Assembly (NCBI GenBank): GCA_004802705.1
Contig: SGPL01000066.1
Span: 25,557 to 89,556, forward strand
Direction of reading: 5' to 3'
Origin: Bondarzewia mesenterica
Lineage: Eukaryota; Basidiomycota; Agaricomycetes; Russulales; Bondarzewiaceae
DNA: 64,000 bases
Positions 11,921 through 23,618 of this stretch are shown piece after piece. Under the pieces are notes generated by a model. It searched no databases. It was not told where the DNA came from and was given only the letters and a program-made list of their open reading frames with translations. The first letter of the stretch is position 1; the number at the start of each line of letters is the position of its first letter. The translations under genes and the position numbers were made by a program.

Positions 11921-12484
11921 TTAGTCTGGGTTAGCCAACTGAGCTCCCTGTGTCTTCCTCTCCCTCAGCTGCATCGTTAATGGTTTATGTTCGCGCTCCT
12001 TGCGATGGCCCTGAACTCCCGTTTTCTTCCCCTTGTCCGCCTTGTCCTTCTTGTCCACATGTATGCGTAAACCTGCTTCTTCGTATGTCTGCAAGTCCTT
12101 CACGTAAACGGGCCTGCTTTCGTCCCACTTGATGCGCTCCCAGACACAAACCCCGTTCTCGTCAAGTTGGCAGGGAAGATAGGTAGGGCAATTATGCACA
12201 GATCTTAAGGCCGTTGCGGTCGTCGTGTGCGTGCCAACGAAGCACCAGCCGCTCTCGGCCAGGTTTGCGGATACCTTGTCGCCTAGTTGGCATATGTCCG
12301 CCTGATCGTCCATGAGGAGTCTCACATACGCGCCGCAACATGCGGCTCTGTGGAGAGGATTGCCGTCCCAGACGTTGGACGGCTCGTCCTCAAAGATGTG
12401 AGGAAGTTGGCATGTGGTGTTGGAGCTCGAGCCCTTGAAGTTGCTGTGGCAGCGGACGCAATGCTTCATACCTGCCTTCGTCAT
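11921..12484 (-). CDS. Small cysteine-rich conserved-looking hypothetical protein (187 aa)
   Basis: A single coding exon of 187 residues. The N-terminus has a CxxC pair (MKHCVRCHSNF) followed by a further Cys and His (TTCQLPHIFE), which resembles a small metal-binding knuckle. Other cysteines sit in HRAACCGAYV, DICQLGD, SGWCFVGTH and the HNCPTYLPCQ segment. The C-terminal 55 residues are highly basic (KKDKADKGKK, KEREHK), suggesting nucleic-acid contact or a nuclear role, but this is inference. The start is the first ATG after a spliced 5' UTR: a GTAAGT donor at 12563 and an acceptor ending at 12511 define a 53-nt intron, and a TATA box lies just upstream. I do not recognise a named family. 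Confidence 0.7.
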   Translation of the reverse strand: MTKAGMKHCVRCHSNFKGSSSNTTCQLPHIFEDEPSNVWDGNPLHRAACCGAYVRLLMDDQADICQLGDKVSANLAESGWCFVGTHTTTATALRSVHNCPTYLPCQLDENGVCVWERIKWDESRPVYVKDLQTYEEAGLRIHVDKKDKADKGKKTGVQGHRKEREHKPLTMQLRERKTQGAQLANPD

Positions 12485-12510
12485 GTTGATTGTATCACTA
12501 CGAGTGTAAC

Positions 12511-12563
12511 CTGTCAGTCGAACGAGGGATAACGGAATATTTGGAAAAATGATTCATACTTAC
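12511..12563 (-). other. 5' UTR intron of the cysteine-rich protein gene
   Basis: On the minus strand the sequence reads ATCACAG|GTAAGTATG ... CTGACAG|GTTACAC, 26 nt before the ATG. The length (53 nt) matches the introns of neighbouring genes. Confidence 0.6.
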
Positions 12564-12628
12564 CTGTGATTATAACCTTGTGTAGAGAAAGGTTTGAGAT
12601 GGGAGTCGTCTTACCCGCTGTGCAAGCA

Positions 12629-12636
12629 TTTATATA
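12629..12636 (-). promoter_or_regulatory. TATA box for the cysteine-rich protein gene
   Basis: TATATAAA on the minus strand, about 65 nt before the 5' UTR donor site and about 145 nt before the ATG. Confidence 0.55.
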
Positions 12637-12836
12637 CGACGGGTGGTGGCACACACAAAGAATGGTGGAGGCCGGGACAATCGAGGTCTCGTTTTAGTGC
12701 TCTCCATGAATTTGCATAGAACGTGGCGAGGACGGCATGAGACGCCTCTGTCAATCCACGACAAAAGAGTATTGGACTCCACAGCGTCGGCAGTGGCCCC
12801 AGAATGTCAAAGCAAAGATGACGATTGAATGATCAT

Positions 12837-13886
12837 CTATTCCCCATACAACTCGAACTCCCACGGCAGCTTTTGTCCCGGTCCCATCTCGCTGAACCAA
12901 ATCCTCCGAAGTCTGCAGGTGGCATATACTTTCACGTACGATACATGCATAAAATTGGGCCCTGGGAGAGGCGCCGAGGAAGGGGTGATGTGTTCCTCCT
13001 GAGCAGTATCCTCTTCTTCGTCGTCGTCGTTTGAATGGGAAAGAGCGGAAGAAGAGAAGTGCGGGAGAAGGGATGTTATGTTGAGATTAACGGTTGACCA
13101 CGCCGTTAGTGGCCGGCTGGACGCCGGAGGGAAGGCGAGAGGTAGGTGAAGAAGTGGTGGCGTCGTGAACTTAAGCTTCGGCTCAGTCTGAAAAAAGGAT
13201 ATTCAGTTATGGCCTCCAGAACGGTGAGAACGCAACAGAAAATGCCCAGGTCTAAAATCAATCAAAAAAAANNNNNNNAGACATCATGCATGCAAATCTC
13301 TTCGGTTAGCAACGAACGTGAATATGAAAAATAGTGCATGATTACTCAGAAGAATGATAGCTACCTGGAATGTCGAACAACGTATGACACCTTCTCTTCC
13401 TGCCTTGTCAACCAGCCCAACCTCAAACGACCACTCTCTACCCATATTTCTAACCTGGATATGCATCCATGGGTGCTTCAACCCCAAATCGTTCTGTCTC
13501 ATCGCGGCACCTATCCCAGCACTAACACGACTAGGGGGCCAGTTCACGGATGGACAACGGATGTAGGTCGCTGGTAAGGTAGGCGACTGAATGTGAAGGA
13601 CATTCTGATCAAGTGCGTATCCAAGACCATTCGAATTCTCTCCAGTGTTATAAGCATTTTCGTCGAGTGGTAGTGGGGCGATCAAGGCCGCCGGCGGTGT
13701 CGGCGCCGGGGACGATGTCTTGTCATTTATGTGGCAGATAAACGAGTCTTCAGGTAAGGATTCATCAGTATGCGACGACCAGAGGAAGAGAGGATCTGTC
13801 CCGGTGGAGGAGTAGAGGGAAACGATACCACCAGTGGGCTCAGTTGAAAACATCTTGGGAACAGGTAGAAGGCGTGGGAAAAACAT
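12837..13886 (-). CDS. CFAP20/DUF667-domain protein
   Basis: Two exons in phase 0: 13886-13365 (174 codons) and 13187-12837 (116 codons plus TAG), 290 residues. Similarity to CFAP20 runs along most of the protein. The N-terminus FSTEPTGGIVSLYSSTGTDP matches the start of the CFAP20 fold. The middle has LGLKHPWMHIQVRNMGREW followed by FEVGLVDKAG, like the LGIKLPYLVLIVKN and FEVQVLD strands of CFAP20. The C-terminus VKVYATCRLRRIWFSE ends in a PWEFELY tail like the CFAP20 end. An acidic insert (DDDEEEDTAQEE) sits in the second exon. CFAP20 is known from ciliary inner junctions and also from nuclear transcription-linked roles in animals, and a nuclear role would be more likely here. The intron contains a 7-N gap. 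Translation may begin at the second Met (residue 12). Confidence 0.8.
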
Positions 13887-13962
13887 ATGATCGGAAGTCC
13901 GGCTAAGTATTCCGACATCCGGAAGCTATGATATGCCCATTCGTACTTTGCTGCACACGACC
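13887..13962. promoter_or_regulatory. Short divergent promoter between the CFAP20-like and hydrolase genes
   Basis: The two start codons lie head to head, 76 nt apart (46 nt if the hydrolase starts at 13933). The space is too short for separate promoters, so a shared bidirectional promoter is likely. No clear TATA box is visible. Confidence 0.5.
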
Positions 13963-15366
13963 ATGTCCCAGTCAGAACTACGCCAGAGGACGCGCGAGAC
14001 TGCGCAAGACGTGTCAGAGGAGGTACGAGAGGAATTGCGGACAATCTTCAACCCGGAGACATGCACGCGCAAGGGTCTTTGTCCAGTGACGAAGATCAGA
14101 CACCAGGAGGAACCCCTCGAGAGCCATTCGCTTTACTTCGAGCAGCACGGCTCAGGACCGGAGAAGGTCGTATTTATTATGGGGTCCGTGTACTGTTATT
14201 TTATGCTGAAATTTTGGGTTATTCTCTCATTTCGAGTACAGATTGAACAGCACTTCCTTTTCGTGGGCTCCGCAGGTTGAGCACTTCGGTCACTCGCCCA
14301 ATCATACGATTTTAGTCTTTGATAACAGAGGCGTTGGTAACAGTGGAACACCTCGAGGGCCATACTCGTATGTTTTTCTCATCAATCATTCAATTCCATC
14401 GGCTGAAAGTGCCCTCGGTACAGTACAAGCGGTATGGCCGAGGACGTCATAGTGCTGCTCAATTATCTTGGCTGGACCGAGGAGCATGATTTCCATGTAG
14501 TGGGAATCTCTTTAGGGGGTATGATTGCCCAAGGTTCTGTCTCAACTGCACTGCCTTTTCGATTCAGAGTATTTGACCTAGATTACTTCCCATCAGAACT
14601 CTCCACTCGCATTCCAGAACGCATCATATCACTTACACTTGCCGTTACGACGCCTGGAGGAAGACCTTGGAATAATCTTCCGCCGGTGAGCTGCATTCCA
14701 CGTCTCGACCACGTCCTCGGAGTTTTAATTTCTCTACCTTGAATAGTGGAAAGGCGTCATTTCGTTAGGCAGGCGAGTTCTGAACAACAGTGATACTTCG
14801 GCACAAACATAATAACTTCGCTGTTCCGCAGGTTGCTGCTGATGACAGACCCGGAGAAAAAGCTACCTATTATCATCGACATGGTCTTTCCTTCACACTG
14901 GGTTGACGAAACAGCAAAAGACGACCCTGAAGGCAGAACAAATCGCGAGATTCAATTCGACGTAAGCTAATTTTCGCCACAATATTTTTTCATCTATCAG
15001 CTACTCATCGCAAATATACCATGATCATAGCTATACCGCCACCGCATGTCAATGACGCGTCCGCAGCATCCCATAGGAGCGCTCTCTCAGATGGTTGCAG
15101 GCATCACACATAATGTGCAGCCCGACCGCCTCCGCAAAATATCCTCTTCCATCGCCAAGGTTCTCATCTTAACGGGAGACGAAGATCACCTTGTGCGACC
15201 AGCCAACTCGTATTACTTGAAGCAGCATATGCCCGAGGCGGAGCTGGTGGTCTGGGAAGGCACGGGCCATGCATTGCATATGCAATGGACAGATAGGTTC
15301 AACGAGCTATTGGCTAGGGTGTTCCGGGAAGGTAGGGATGGCTTGTCGAAAGACAAGACGGCGTAG
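13963..15366 (+). CDS. Alpha/beta hydrolase fold protein
   Basis: Seven exons: 13963-14183, 14242-14367, 14424-14533, 14597-14685, 14747-14772, 14832-14961, 15031-15366. They total 1038 nt, or 345 residues. Fold marks in order: the post-beta3 segment MGLNSTSFSWAPQVEHFG, VFDNRGVGNSGTPRGPYS, the nucleophile elbow VVGISLGGMIAQ (Ser in G-x-S-x-G), the acid residue in LILTGDEDHLV, and the catalytic His in GTGHALH. The complete triad means it is probably active; the substrate is unknown (esterase or lipase-like). Intron 5 appears to be a GC-AG intron (AG|GCGAGT at 14773). An upstream in-frame ATG at 13933 would add ten residues; I prefer 13963 for its better context (ACCATGTC). It is head to head with the CFAP20-like gene. 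Confidence 0.88.
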
Positions 15367-15727
15367 GGGACGTTGGAGTAGGAGAGGGTATATACAAGGA
15401 CTTAACGGTCGGGCCCGAGGAGTGCTCGTATCTGGATTGAATTTGTTGTCTTTGATAGAAGTGTACACAATTGCTACATGAATCGATACTATGGATATCC
15501 TTACAGTAAATTGAGAGACTGTCTTCGTGCGGGTACAGGACCAGACAGTTGTGGTGCGGAAGCGCTGAAGCTGGCCGCCTGAAGCCTGAGATTCCGTGGA
15601 CTTGGCCATAACCATCGGGAAAACCCGAGGAGAAGAGTAAATTGGCGACTATTGGCGAGTGGTCAAACTCGATGAAGTTTCACCTCTGAAAGTCACCCAA
15701 CAACTTTTTGTTCACCGGCCGTACACC

Positions 15728-17494
15728 ATGTGCTCTCTGCATCTCCCTCTTCACTCCTTTCGAACTTCTTCAACGCGTAGATGGGGAAACAACAATTTTC
15801 TGAAGGCATGGGATACTAGTCTCAGCAGGAGTATGTCCGGAATGTCCAGCGTTCTTTGCTCAGAGCCGTTCAAAATCTTATTTTTCGGTCGCGACGAATT
15901 CTCTTGCTCTGTCCTGAAACAGCTCTACGATGCAAAAGGTATGTAGCATTACTTTTTTCATCATTTGGTGCCATCGTAGTCTTCGAGCCTTGCAGTCTAT
16001 ATCCTAGAAGCGTCATTGACTCTACTCATCTCGCATCCTTCACGACCCTGGATCACTGAACCAGTCTCGAGGGCAATGCAGAACATGGTCATGATGTCTT
16101 TCTTTCCTCGTTGTATAGATGATACATATATACCTCCGCGTATATCTACAACAATTTTATTTCGGCATGCGCGCATGGCCCTGGTCCACTGGTGAACGCG
16201 AGAGACGTTGCTTCTTTCATTGCAGGTTCTCAAAGCTACTCAGCGCCGTGATAAGGATGACTCTAACATTTCGAGGTACAGACGTTTGGGAACAGATATG
16301 GATTGCTACGCATCCGGATCAGTGGGTGGGAAGGCGAGCGTCCGAACTGTCCATCTGTAAGTCACAGTCTTCGCTTCATATCATGATATTGAGCATGGTA
16401 GACGAACAGCTCATCTCAAGTTGATTGGCGAGAATCTGGACCTTCCCGTGCACACTATTCCTCACGAAAAAGGGGACTTTAAGCAATGGAAAGTATGTCA
16501 CCTGTCCCTCGTCTACATTCACACTTCCTTACTCTAGCATCCCACCATGGTATCCACCGACACCAGCCGCCTTCACCCTTCTATCCAACTCCATCCATCC
16601 CACCGTCTAATCATCTGCTCGTAACAGCGTCGTTCGGTCGCATCCTTCCTCGTTCCCTGCTACAGCTGTTTCACCCGTCTCGACGGCTTAACGTACACCC
16701 TTCCCTACTGCCCAAATACCGTGGTCCAGCACCCATCCAACACGCCATCTTAAACGGCGAGAAAGAAACGGGTGTTTGCGTCATTGAAATGCTGGAAAGG
16801 GCTAAGGGCATTGACACAGGTGACATATGGGGACTTAAATCGGTGGTGAGCCCTCTGTCGTTGCAAGTAATCGATCTTCTTTATTTCATGACCTTCGTGT
16901 GCAGCCAATTCCAGAGAATTCAACATTTCTCACTCTTCGTGAAAAGCTCGCACGTGAGGGCGGGGATCTCCTTGTTTCCGTTCTCCGCGATATGCTCTCC
17001 AAAACGGTGTGTGTAGACGTTTATTTCTTTGATTAAGTAAACTCACCCTTTCGACTCCCGATTTTCAGGTAGCTTCAATTCCCCAGATTGTTTCCCCGAA
17101 CACGCCGACGGCTCCCTTGGTTACCGCCAGCTTGTGCCGCCCCGAGTTCGACAAGCAAACTGCATGCGAGCTTGTGCGCCTCGACCGCGCCATCTCCCAC
17201 CAGAAACCTATAACGACTCTCATGTTCCAATCCGATCGCTCGGTCCAGCTTCACAAGCTCTTTGACGTCACGCCGTCAATAGACTCTTCAGAAGACTTTA
17301 AGTTGCCAGAAACCCCAGGCGTAGCACGTTACGACCCAAGTAAGAAGGCAGTGCTGGTGAGATGTGCGAATGGCAGCGTGCTGGGCGTTTCAAATTTAAA
17401 ATCACAAGATCGAAAATTGGTGCCAGCGAAAGAGTGGTGGAATGGGATCCCGAAGGAGTGGAAGGAGATGGATGGGTGCGTTCACTTCGTGTGA
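15728..17494 (+). CDS. FMT1: Methionyl-tRNA formyltransferase, mitochondrial
   Basis: Formylates the initiator Met-tRNA with 10-formyl-THF for mitochondrial translation. Six exons: 15728-15938, 16282-16356, 16410-16492, 16567-16845, 16905-17006, 17069-17494. They total 1176 nt, or 391 residues. The N-terminal ~40 residues are Arg/Ser-rich without acidic residues, fitting a mitochondrial presequence. The Rossmann start is [19 protein letters not shown]. The formyltransferase signature [20 protein letters not shown] carries the catalytic Asn and His, and the Asp sits in GIDTGDI. The C-terminal OB-like domain (exon 6) binds tRNA. The acceptor of exon 4 is the least certain junction, chosen by frame at 16567. 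It lies about 360 bp after the hydrolase gene on the same strand and converges with MSH6. Confidence 0.9.
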
Positions 17495-17714
17495 TGGGGA
17501 TGCCCTATGTTCTGAGTTGGTAAAGTCCTTGTCTCCGATGAATAATAATGAGCAATACGACGTTGGGATATATAAGCAGCAAGACGGTATATGTGACAGT
17601 TGGCTATGATACAAATGTGAGTAAGCAGCAGAACGGTCGGAAGCAGCAGGGACAGCGAGAGCAAGAAAGCAATAGGTGATGGTTAGTTGATGGAAAAGAC
17701 ACCTTGAACCGCCT

Positions 17715-20700
17715 CTAGGCTTCCTGCAAAGCCCTCAATACCGCTGCCTTCAATCCCTTCAACACCTCCCTCTGTCTAACAGGATTTGCGTCCAACTCAT
17801 ACTTATTTGTCACCAGACCATGGAGGAAGGCGAAATCAGCCTGAGCGACCAAAGGCAGCTTGGCGGATGCAGACCGCCTTCTCTTGCCTTCTACCTTCTC
17901 TTTGAACTGGCGAGCGAAGTCCGTCGAAACGACTTGGGCGCGCTGAACAACTTCCGTGGGCACTCCTGCGAGGTTGGCGACGTGCGTTCCAAAGGAACCC
18001 GAGGCGACGCCCTCGATGAGCTGGTACAAGAAAACGAGCTGTGGTAATGATGGTGAGGCCATGGGAAATGTGGTGTACAATCGAAATAACGCACATCTCG
18101 TTTATTATCATCCACCAATGTCCTCATGTACATATTTCTGATGTTTGGATGATAGGAAAAGTCGTCTGTCAGGGATCCATAGTGTGTAGCAAAGAAGGAC
18201 AGCGCAAGGGTATGGGTCGCAAGTTGGTGCAAGACAGCCTGAATGGAAACTTGTGAGTGCGTGATTGTTACTAAGGTTTCTTCAAAAGATATTCACCCCT
18301 GCAATCGCCATCCCATCCTAAATGATCCATTAGAATGGTTCTCCCTCCAGGACGGTCAAATAAACTCACATAAGTCGACGTGCCCCTTCCAAGTTCTAGA
18401 AAAAACGCCATAATCGAGTCGGTCCCACGTAGTAACAGCCTTGAGAACTCAGCACTTACCGTCCAAGACGACTAGAGATTTTGGAGTTGCATCGCGGAGG
18501 ATCTTGCAGCTACGTGAATAAATGTCAACGGCTGGAGTTTCACACATCATTCTTAAACAGCACGCACCACTCATCCAGCTCAACCTTGAACGTACTCGCG
18601 TTGGAGAACATGTTGTCATATGCACCCATGCGCGTGAGAATTGAATCCACAGGGCACAGACTAACGAAGAATTCAAGATGAACGGGCAGGTGGAGATCGT
18701 AGTCGCGGCTCGCACTCACCGTGCTTTCCTGGCTGGTACAAACATACCAAGCTGCGCCATAATCTATGCCAAAGACTCGCATCAGAAACGGACATCCCCA
18801 AGGCAAGATGCTAAGTCTTACAACGCCAGTAGCAGTCATGCGCATGACAGTAGACTTTCCTCTTCATGAGAAGGTAGGACTTGAATACTTCTCAACTTTC
18901 GCAGAGTGCAGTATGGACTCACCCCATATTAGGCCCTACCAGAGAACGTCAATCGACATTCATATGAACAGCATACAATACATACGTACCCGTCAGCAGC
19001 ACAAGTCTTCCTACACTCCCACCAAGTCGGATATCATTAGGAATGAAATTGCTCTTCGTCTTCGCTGCCAAGGCCGGATGCCTCAGCTGCTCAAAGTCGA
19101 CCCATGCGGCATCGCCTTCAATAAACTCAGGCCTACACGCTGGCTCTCCAAGCGCATTTGACGCCTTCGCCAGACTGACAAGACAGTCCAATTCTGCCAA
19201 GACACGGACCGCGCGAAGCCAAACACCGCGATCTTTGTCGAACTCAGCGAAGAGACGGTATTTAAAGCTCTTGATCGTCGCGTTGCGCGTTTCGCGGGCC
19301 TCCTTCAAGCTCCGAATCATTTGGGAGAGAGAGGGCACGATATAACGCACCACCGCCTAGAAGAGCTGTCGCTGTGAGTATACCGTAGTCTTCTCGATGA
19401 GACTAACCTTAGTGCCGCCGCTCTTAACCCAGTCTTTTGGAATATGCCTCGTCCCGACCTTGGCTTGGACAAGGTAGATATCCTACAAAAGGGGGGTATG
19501 TGAGCCTAAGTCAGATATTCTAGAGTCAACTATACCTTAGTCCCTGTAGCACTATGCCAGTAGGTCAATGAGGACCTATGACGCAAAGAACATCAGCAGA
19601 CTAGCATAACCGTCGGAACAATCATACCTACCCAACCTCCGTCTCCAAATTTTTCATCGCGTTCTCCAACTTTGCTTCTAAATTTTGGATCTCTTCCATA
19701 ATTTCGTCGTAAGCCTCGTCCTTACCCTCGGCCGGCAGCAGTTCGTCTGAATCTAGCAGATTTCAAGTTCTTTGAGATCAACAAACCAACGGCAAAGGTA
19801 GTAACAGGGACAAACCTTTGTCCGGCTTCTTGTACATTAACTCGACAATCTTGATGATATTTGGTGTCAAGTTCGGCGCAGACCGCAGCAATCCCAAGAT
19901 TGTCTTGGACTCAAATTGCTCTGACGTGGTCGCGAGGGACTCAAGCCCAACGTTGAGCTTCGCGAATGCCTGAGAACATCCCAATCGTCAATGACGTCGA
20001 ATAACGGCGCACGACAGAACAATGACCTTGAGAACATTGATGAAGTCTTTAACTCCGCAGTTTTTGGCATGGATGCGTGATACAATTCGTTCCAGGTCAG
20101 GAAGACCTTTTGCAACTGCCGCGAAGTCCTGCTCAAATTGAGGATCCCCCATCAATGTTTCCACCGCATCAAGCCTGACGATTAATAGACATCAGTAGGC
20201 AGTAGTCGGACCGCAGTAATGTCGAGACGGTACCGAGCATTGATATTTGTCACCTCCTTCAAAGGCATACACATCCAAATGCGAAAGAGCCTCTTCCCTG
20301 GACCATTTTTAGTTTCATCAGCCCTGCTCAGACTGATCCTTCACATGAAACACCCACCGAAAGGGGTAATACACCTCCCGAGCAACTGTAACAAGGACCC
20401 TTCCTCTGTACCCTCGCTATTCATCAGCACCTCAATATGTGCCAATGTCTGCCCATCGAGCACCAGGCCCTGACCCCTTTTCATGGGGTCATAGACGTTG
20501 AAATTTCCCATTGTGAGAATATCTTTGTCAATGTTCAATTGACGGAGGTACCTGTTGGAGTTCAGGAGTCGACCGGTTCTACCATCAATAAATGACTATA
20601 GAGATGATATGAAAGCCACATACCACATCATCGCACCGAGAGCCTCAATTGCACTGCGGCATCCCACCATGGACCTGATAGCGTCGGGCACGCCACCCAA

Positions 20701-23333
20701 CTCATCATTGTCATCCATCTCACCATCATCAACTGGATAGAGCACCTTTAGCTCATCCAACGTCTTCTTATAGCCAAACCCTTCAACCTCCCGTAGACTC
20801 GTCCAGAGGCAAGACGCAGGCAGTACCGACTTCAGCAAGCGCGTTGTCGACACCGACAGGTTACCCTGCAACCATCGAGGTTAAATTACATCCGTGCCAG
20901 AAGATGAGAGGCGACAGCAGGGGGAGGTCAGACCTTGGTGAACAGAATTTCCTTCGGCCTCAACTGCCTCATCAGCGTCTCCAATCTCGTCCTGCAAACA
21001 TCATCCTCAAAGGCGCTCAAGTTAAATTCGCTCGTCGCACTATCCAGCACACATATACCAAAGCTCCCCTGGTCGTTGCCTTGTTCATCTTCGGGCTCAA
21101 GTTCGCGAACGGAAATGCAGTGTCCCGCTTGCTCATCTGTGAGGAGATCCTCGTCGACGAGGGTACCATTGGTATATACCTTATTCAACTCTCTGCGTTA
21201 TTTCATGAACAGAGTTAGTGTGAGAGATATGGTCAGAGAGAACAATGTGTGATCGTACCGCCTAACGATTTTCTCCTTCTGTGTGCCAGCACCGGATTTT
21301 CCTTTGCCCTTGCTAGCCGCGACACGCATCTCTGCACCTAATGCCGTCTCCGCTTGGTCGACACGGCCCACCTTGTAGCCTGAAAGTGATTTCTGTCAGC
21401 GTTTTCCGTACACGCAGGGTCTGGCAGCGGATGGGAGAAGTAGATGGACACACCCTTCGCGAGAAATTTCCTAATAAGCTTAATGAGAAACTTGTGAAGT
21501 GACAGCTGTAAAAGGATAGAACTCACGCAGCCCAGAAGTTGAACGAGCTCTCCGGTACACCAACCTACGTGACCCTTGAGAACCCACCGAAGACTCATGT
21601 AGAATGAAATGCCTTAGCAGCCTTACCATAGACATCTTGACTCGCTGCGTGAGTTTCAAATCAAACTCACGATGCCCGATGCGAGCGTCCTCCTCGTAGA
21701 GCTTCGCGAGAATGTTATAGATAAGACATCGTAGGCGACAAAAGAGTATACAGTCATTGGCACACCTCCAAAAATTTCCTGTGCGTCAGAAACGATATCA
21801 GAATTGAAATAAAAAGTAGTGTATCATTGTACTTTAACTCACCCCTTCTGAAAGAACAATATCTGTGCGCACCAGTCGAGATGAGTTCATAACTCTAGCA
21901 AACATAGAATAATACTCAACGGTATCAAAATGATTTTGTTTGATCTCCCAGAACTGGGCACCAAAGAACCGTGAGTATGTAATAGACCCATTGGTGTTTG
22001 TGACGTACCTGCTTCTCAAACGGCGTGAAACCGTTCCAGGCACTATTCGGGATATAGAGCGTCCGATGATCATATCCTGGCTCATTCGGCCTCACTTTGT
22101 CTTTCTACAAGACGCAATTCAAAATATTTTGAATCAGCCCTTTCTCGTTTTGACGAAGTCATGGAATCAATGAATTGCGTATGAATGCACTCACGTCTCG
22201 AGGGTTGGTCAGGAATGCGAACGGATCCTCCTGGGCCTTCTTCTCGGTTTGCTTTGATTGTTCCCTTTGTTCAGCAGCAGTAAGGAAACTGTTCGAATTC
22301 CCGCTCGCCTTGGACGCGGAAGTCTTTTGTAGAGAGGGACGTTGAGGTTCAACAGATTTCTTGGACAACTTTGCAGCTGGCTCGTCATCATCTTCGTCAT
22401 CATCTGAGGTGATCATAGAGAGGCGAGAGGAGCGGCCAGAAGAACGCGACGATGAACGTGCGGGTCGCTCATCCGAAAGGTCCTCGTCAGAAGGAACAAT
22501 GAAGTCATCGTCTTCATATTTCGATTTGCGGGCTTCAGTGTGATGTGCATGCAAAATGATGTTCAGACCTAGGAAGATGACGAATGACGACAACAGACCT
22601 TGCTTCTTCGGTGACTTTTTAAACCTGGACAACTGGGTTGAAAAAGACACAACCGATTCTTCATCCTCTGCGTTATCCTCCACCAAAAACTCATCCCCTG
22701 ACAATGAGGCGGAGATGCGAGTTTTCTTCGCTGCTCGGTCTGCTCGGTATACAGATTAAAAGGAAGAATATATTGAGAATAGAAAGACACGAACCGGTCG
22801 AGCGCACTTCTTCGTGCCTAGTAGACGGCCTATAAACTGACAGACGTTTCCTATACGCAGCGCTACCGAGTTCGTGTATGCCCTCTTCGTCTGAATCTTC
22901 AACAATCAATTTGCGCTTCGCACGAGTCTAGACGTGCGCATACAGTGAGGTTACACCCACATTATAAAGACACGCATATACTCACAACCTTCGGGATTGG
23001 CTCGTTGTCACTTTCTCCCTCATCCTCCATATCCACGTCAACTGGGTCGCTAGTAGGGGGCGTATCCTTGAAACTGCTTCCTCCATCCGATGAATGTGTA
23101 TATGTCGCGTCGACAACTCGCCCTCCGTGTCTTTTCGACGCAGGAGTGCGGTTGCCGTAGTCAGATTCGGCGGGGGGACTAGATGAACGCGAAGCTTGGG
23201 GCTTAGCCTTCGTCGCGGGCTTCAGACTTGTCGCTTTGGCTTTGTCCTCACTGTTTCCGTTCGCAGGTGCTTTAGAGAAGAAGCTCGTGAGACTTTTCTG
23301 TTTCATGTCATCATGAGGTTTCTTGGGAGCCAT
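17715..23333 (-). CDS. MSH6: DNA mismatch repair protein MSH6 (MutS homolog)
   Basis: Subunit of the MSH2-MSH6 (MutS-alpha) heterodimer, which binds base-base mismatches and small loops in the nucleus. Start ATG at 23333; the N-terminus has a PCNA-binding PIP box QKSLTSFF at residues 12-19. A long charged disordered region follows (DEDLSDERPARSSSR and similar). The mismatch-recognition motif Phe-x-Glu is present (KFLELYEEDA), its core carried on a 13-nt micro-exon at 21766-21778. Lever and clamp regions run through 21.2-19.0 kb. The ATPase has Walker A GPNMGGKST, split by an intron near 18870-18925, then a signature region NMFSNASTFKVELDE, Walker B LVVLDELGRGTSTY with DGMAIA, and the switch His in FFATHYG. 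The C-terminus ends VLRALQEA. There are about 20 small introns. All motifs are intact, so the gene is likely functional. No PWWP domain is seen, as expected for fungi. Confidence 0.93.
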
Positions 23334-23618
23334 CTCGAGTCAACAGCCGCGAAGGTGGTGGATGCGTTGGCAGCGACGCGACGCGGTGTTCAACTTCAAG
23401 AAACCAGGAACGACGCGTTGGTGCTTGTTTGGTTTGTTCCTCTTACCTCATCATGCTTACAGCGGAGACGGAAGTATTGTACTTACCTTCCCTTTGAGTC
23501 TTGTCCACGCCAAGTTGAGTCTGCTGGTTCTCGCTCAATTACATACTTATACCTTGACCTCCCCGTGCCCTGCAACACCCTCTTTACCCCTCACACTCTT
23601 TACCTGGATTGACGAAGC
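23334..23618. promoter_or_regulatory. Divergent intergenic promoter region, MSH6 and GH16 gene
   Basis: 285 bp separate the two divergent start codons. Candidate MSH6 regulatory sites (for example ACGCG at 23376-23382 and 23413-23417, similar to MCB cell-cycle boxes) are visible close to the MSH6 start. Assigning function to them is inference. Confidence 0.4.

Noticed and set aside
17715..23333. MSH6 as a pseudogene because of its many short open frames
   Set aside because: The short frames are exons separated by small introns; all ATPase and mismatch-binding motifs are intact across the splice sites examined.
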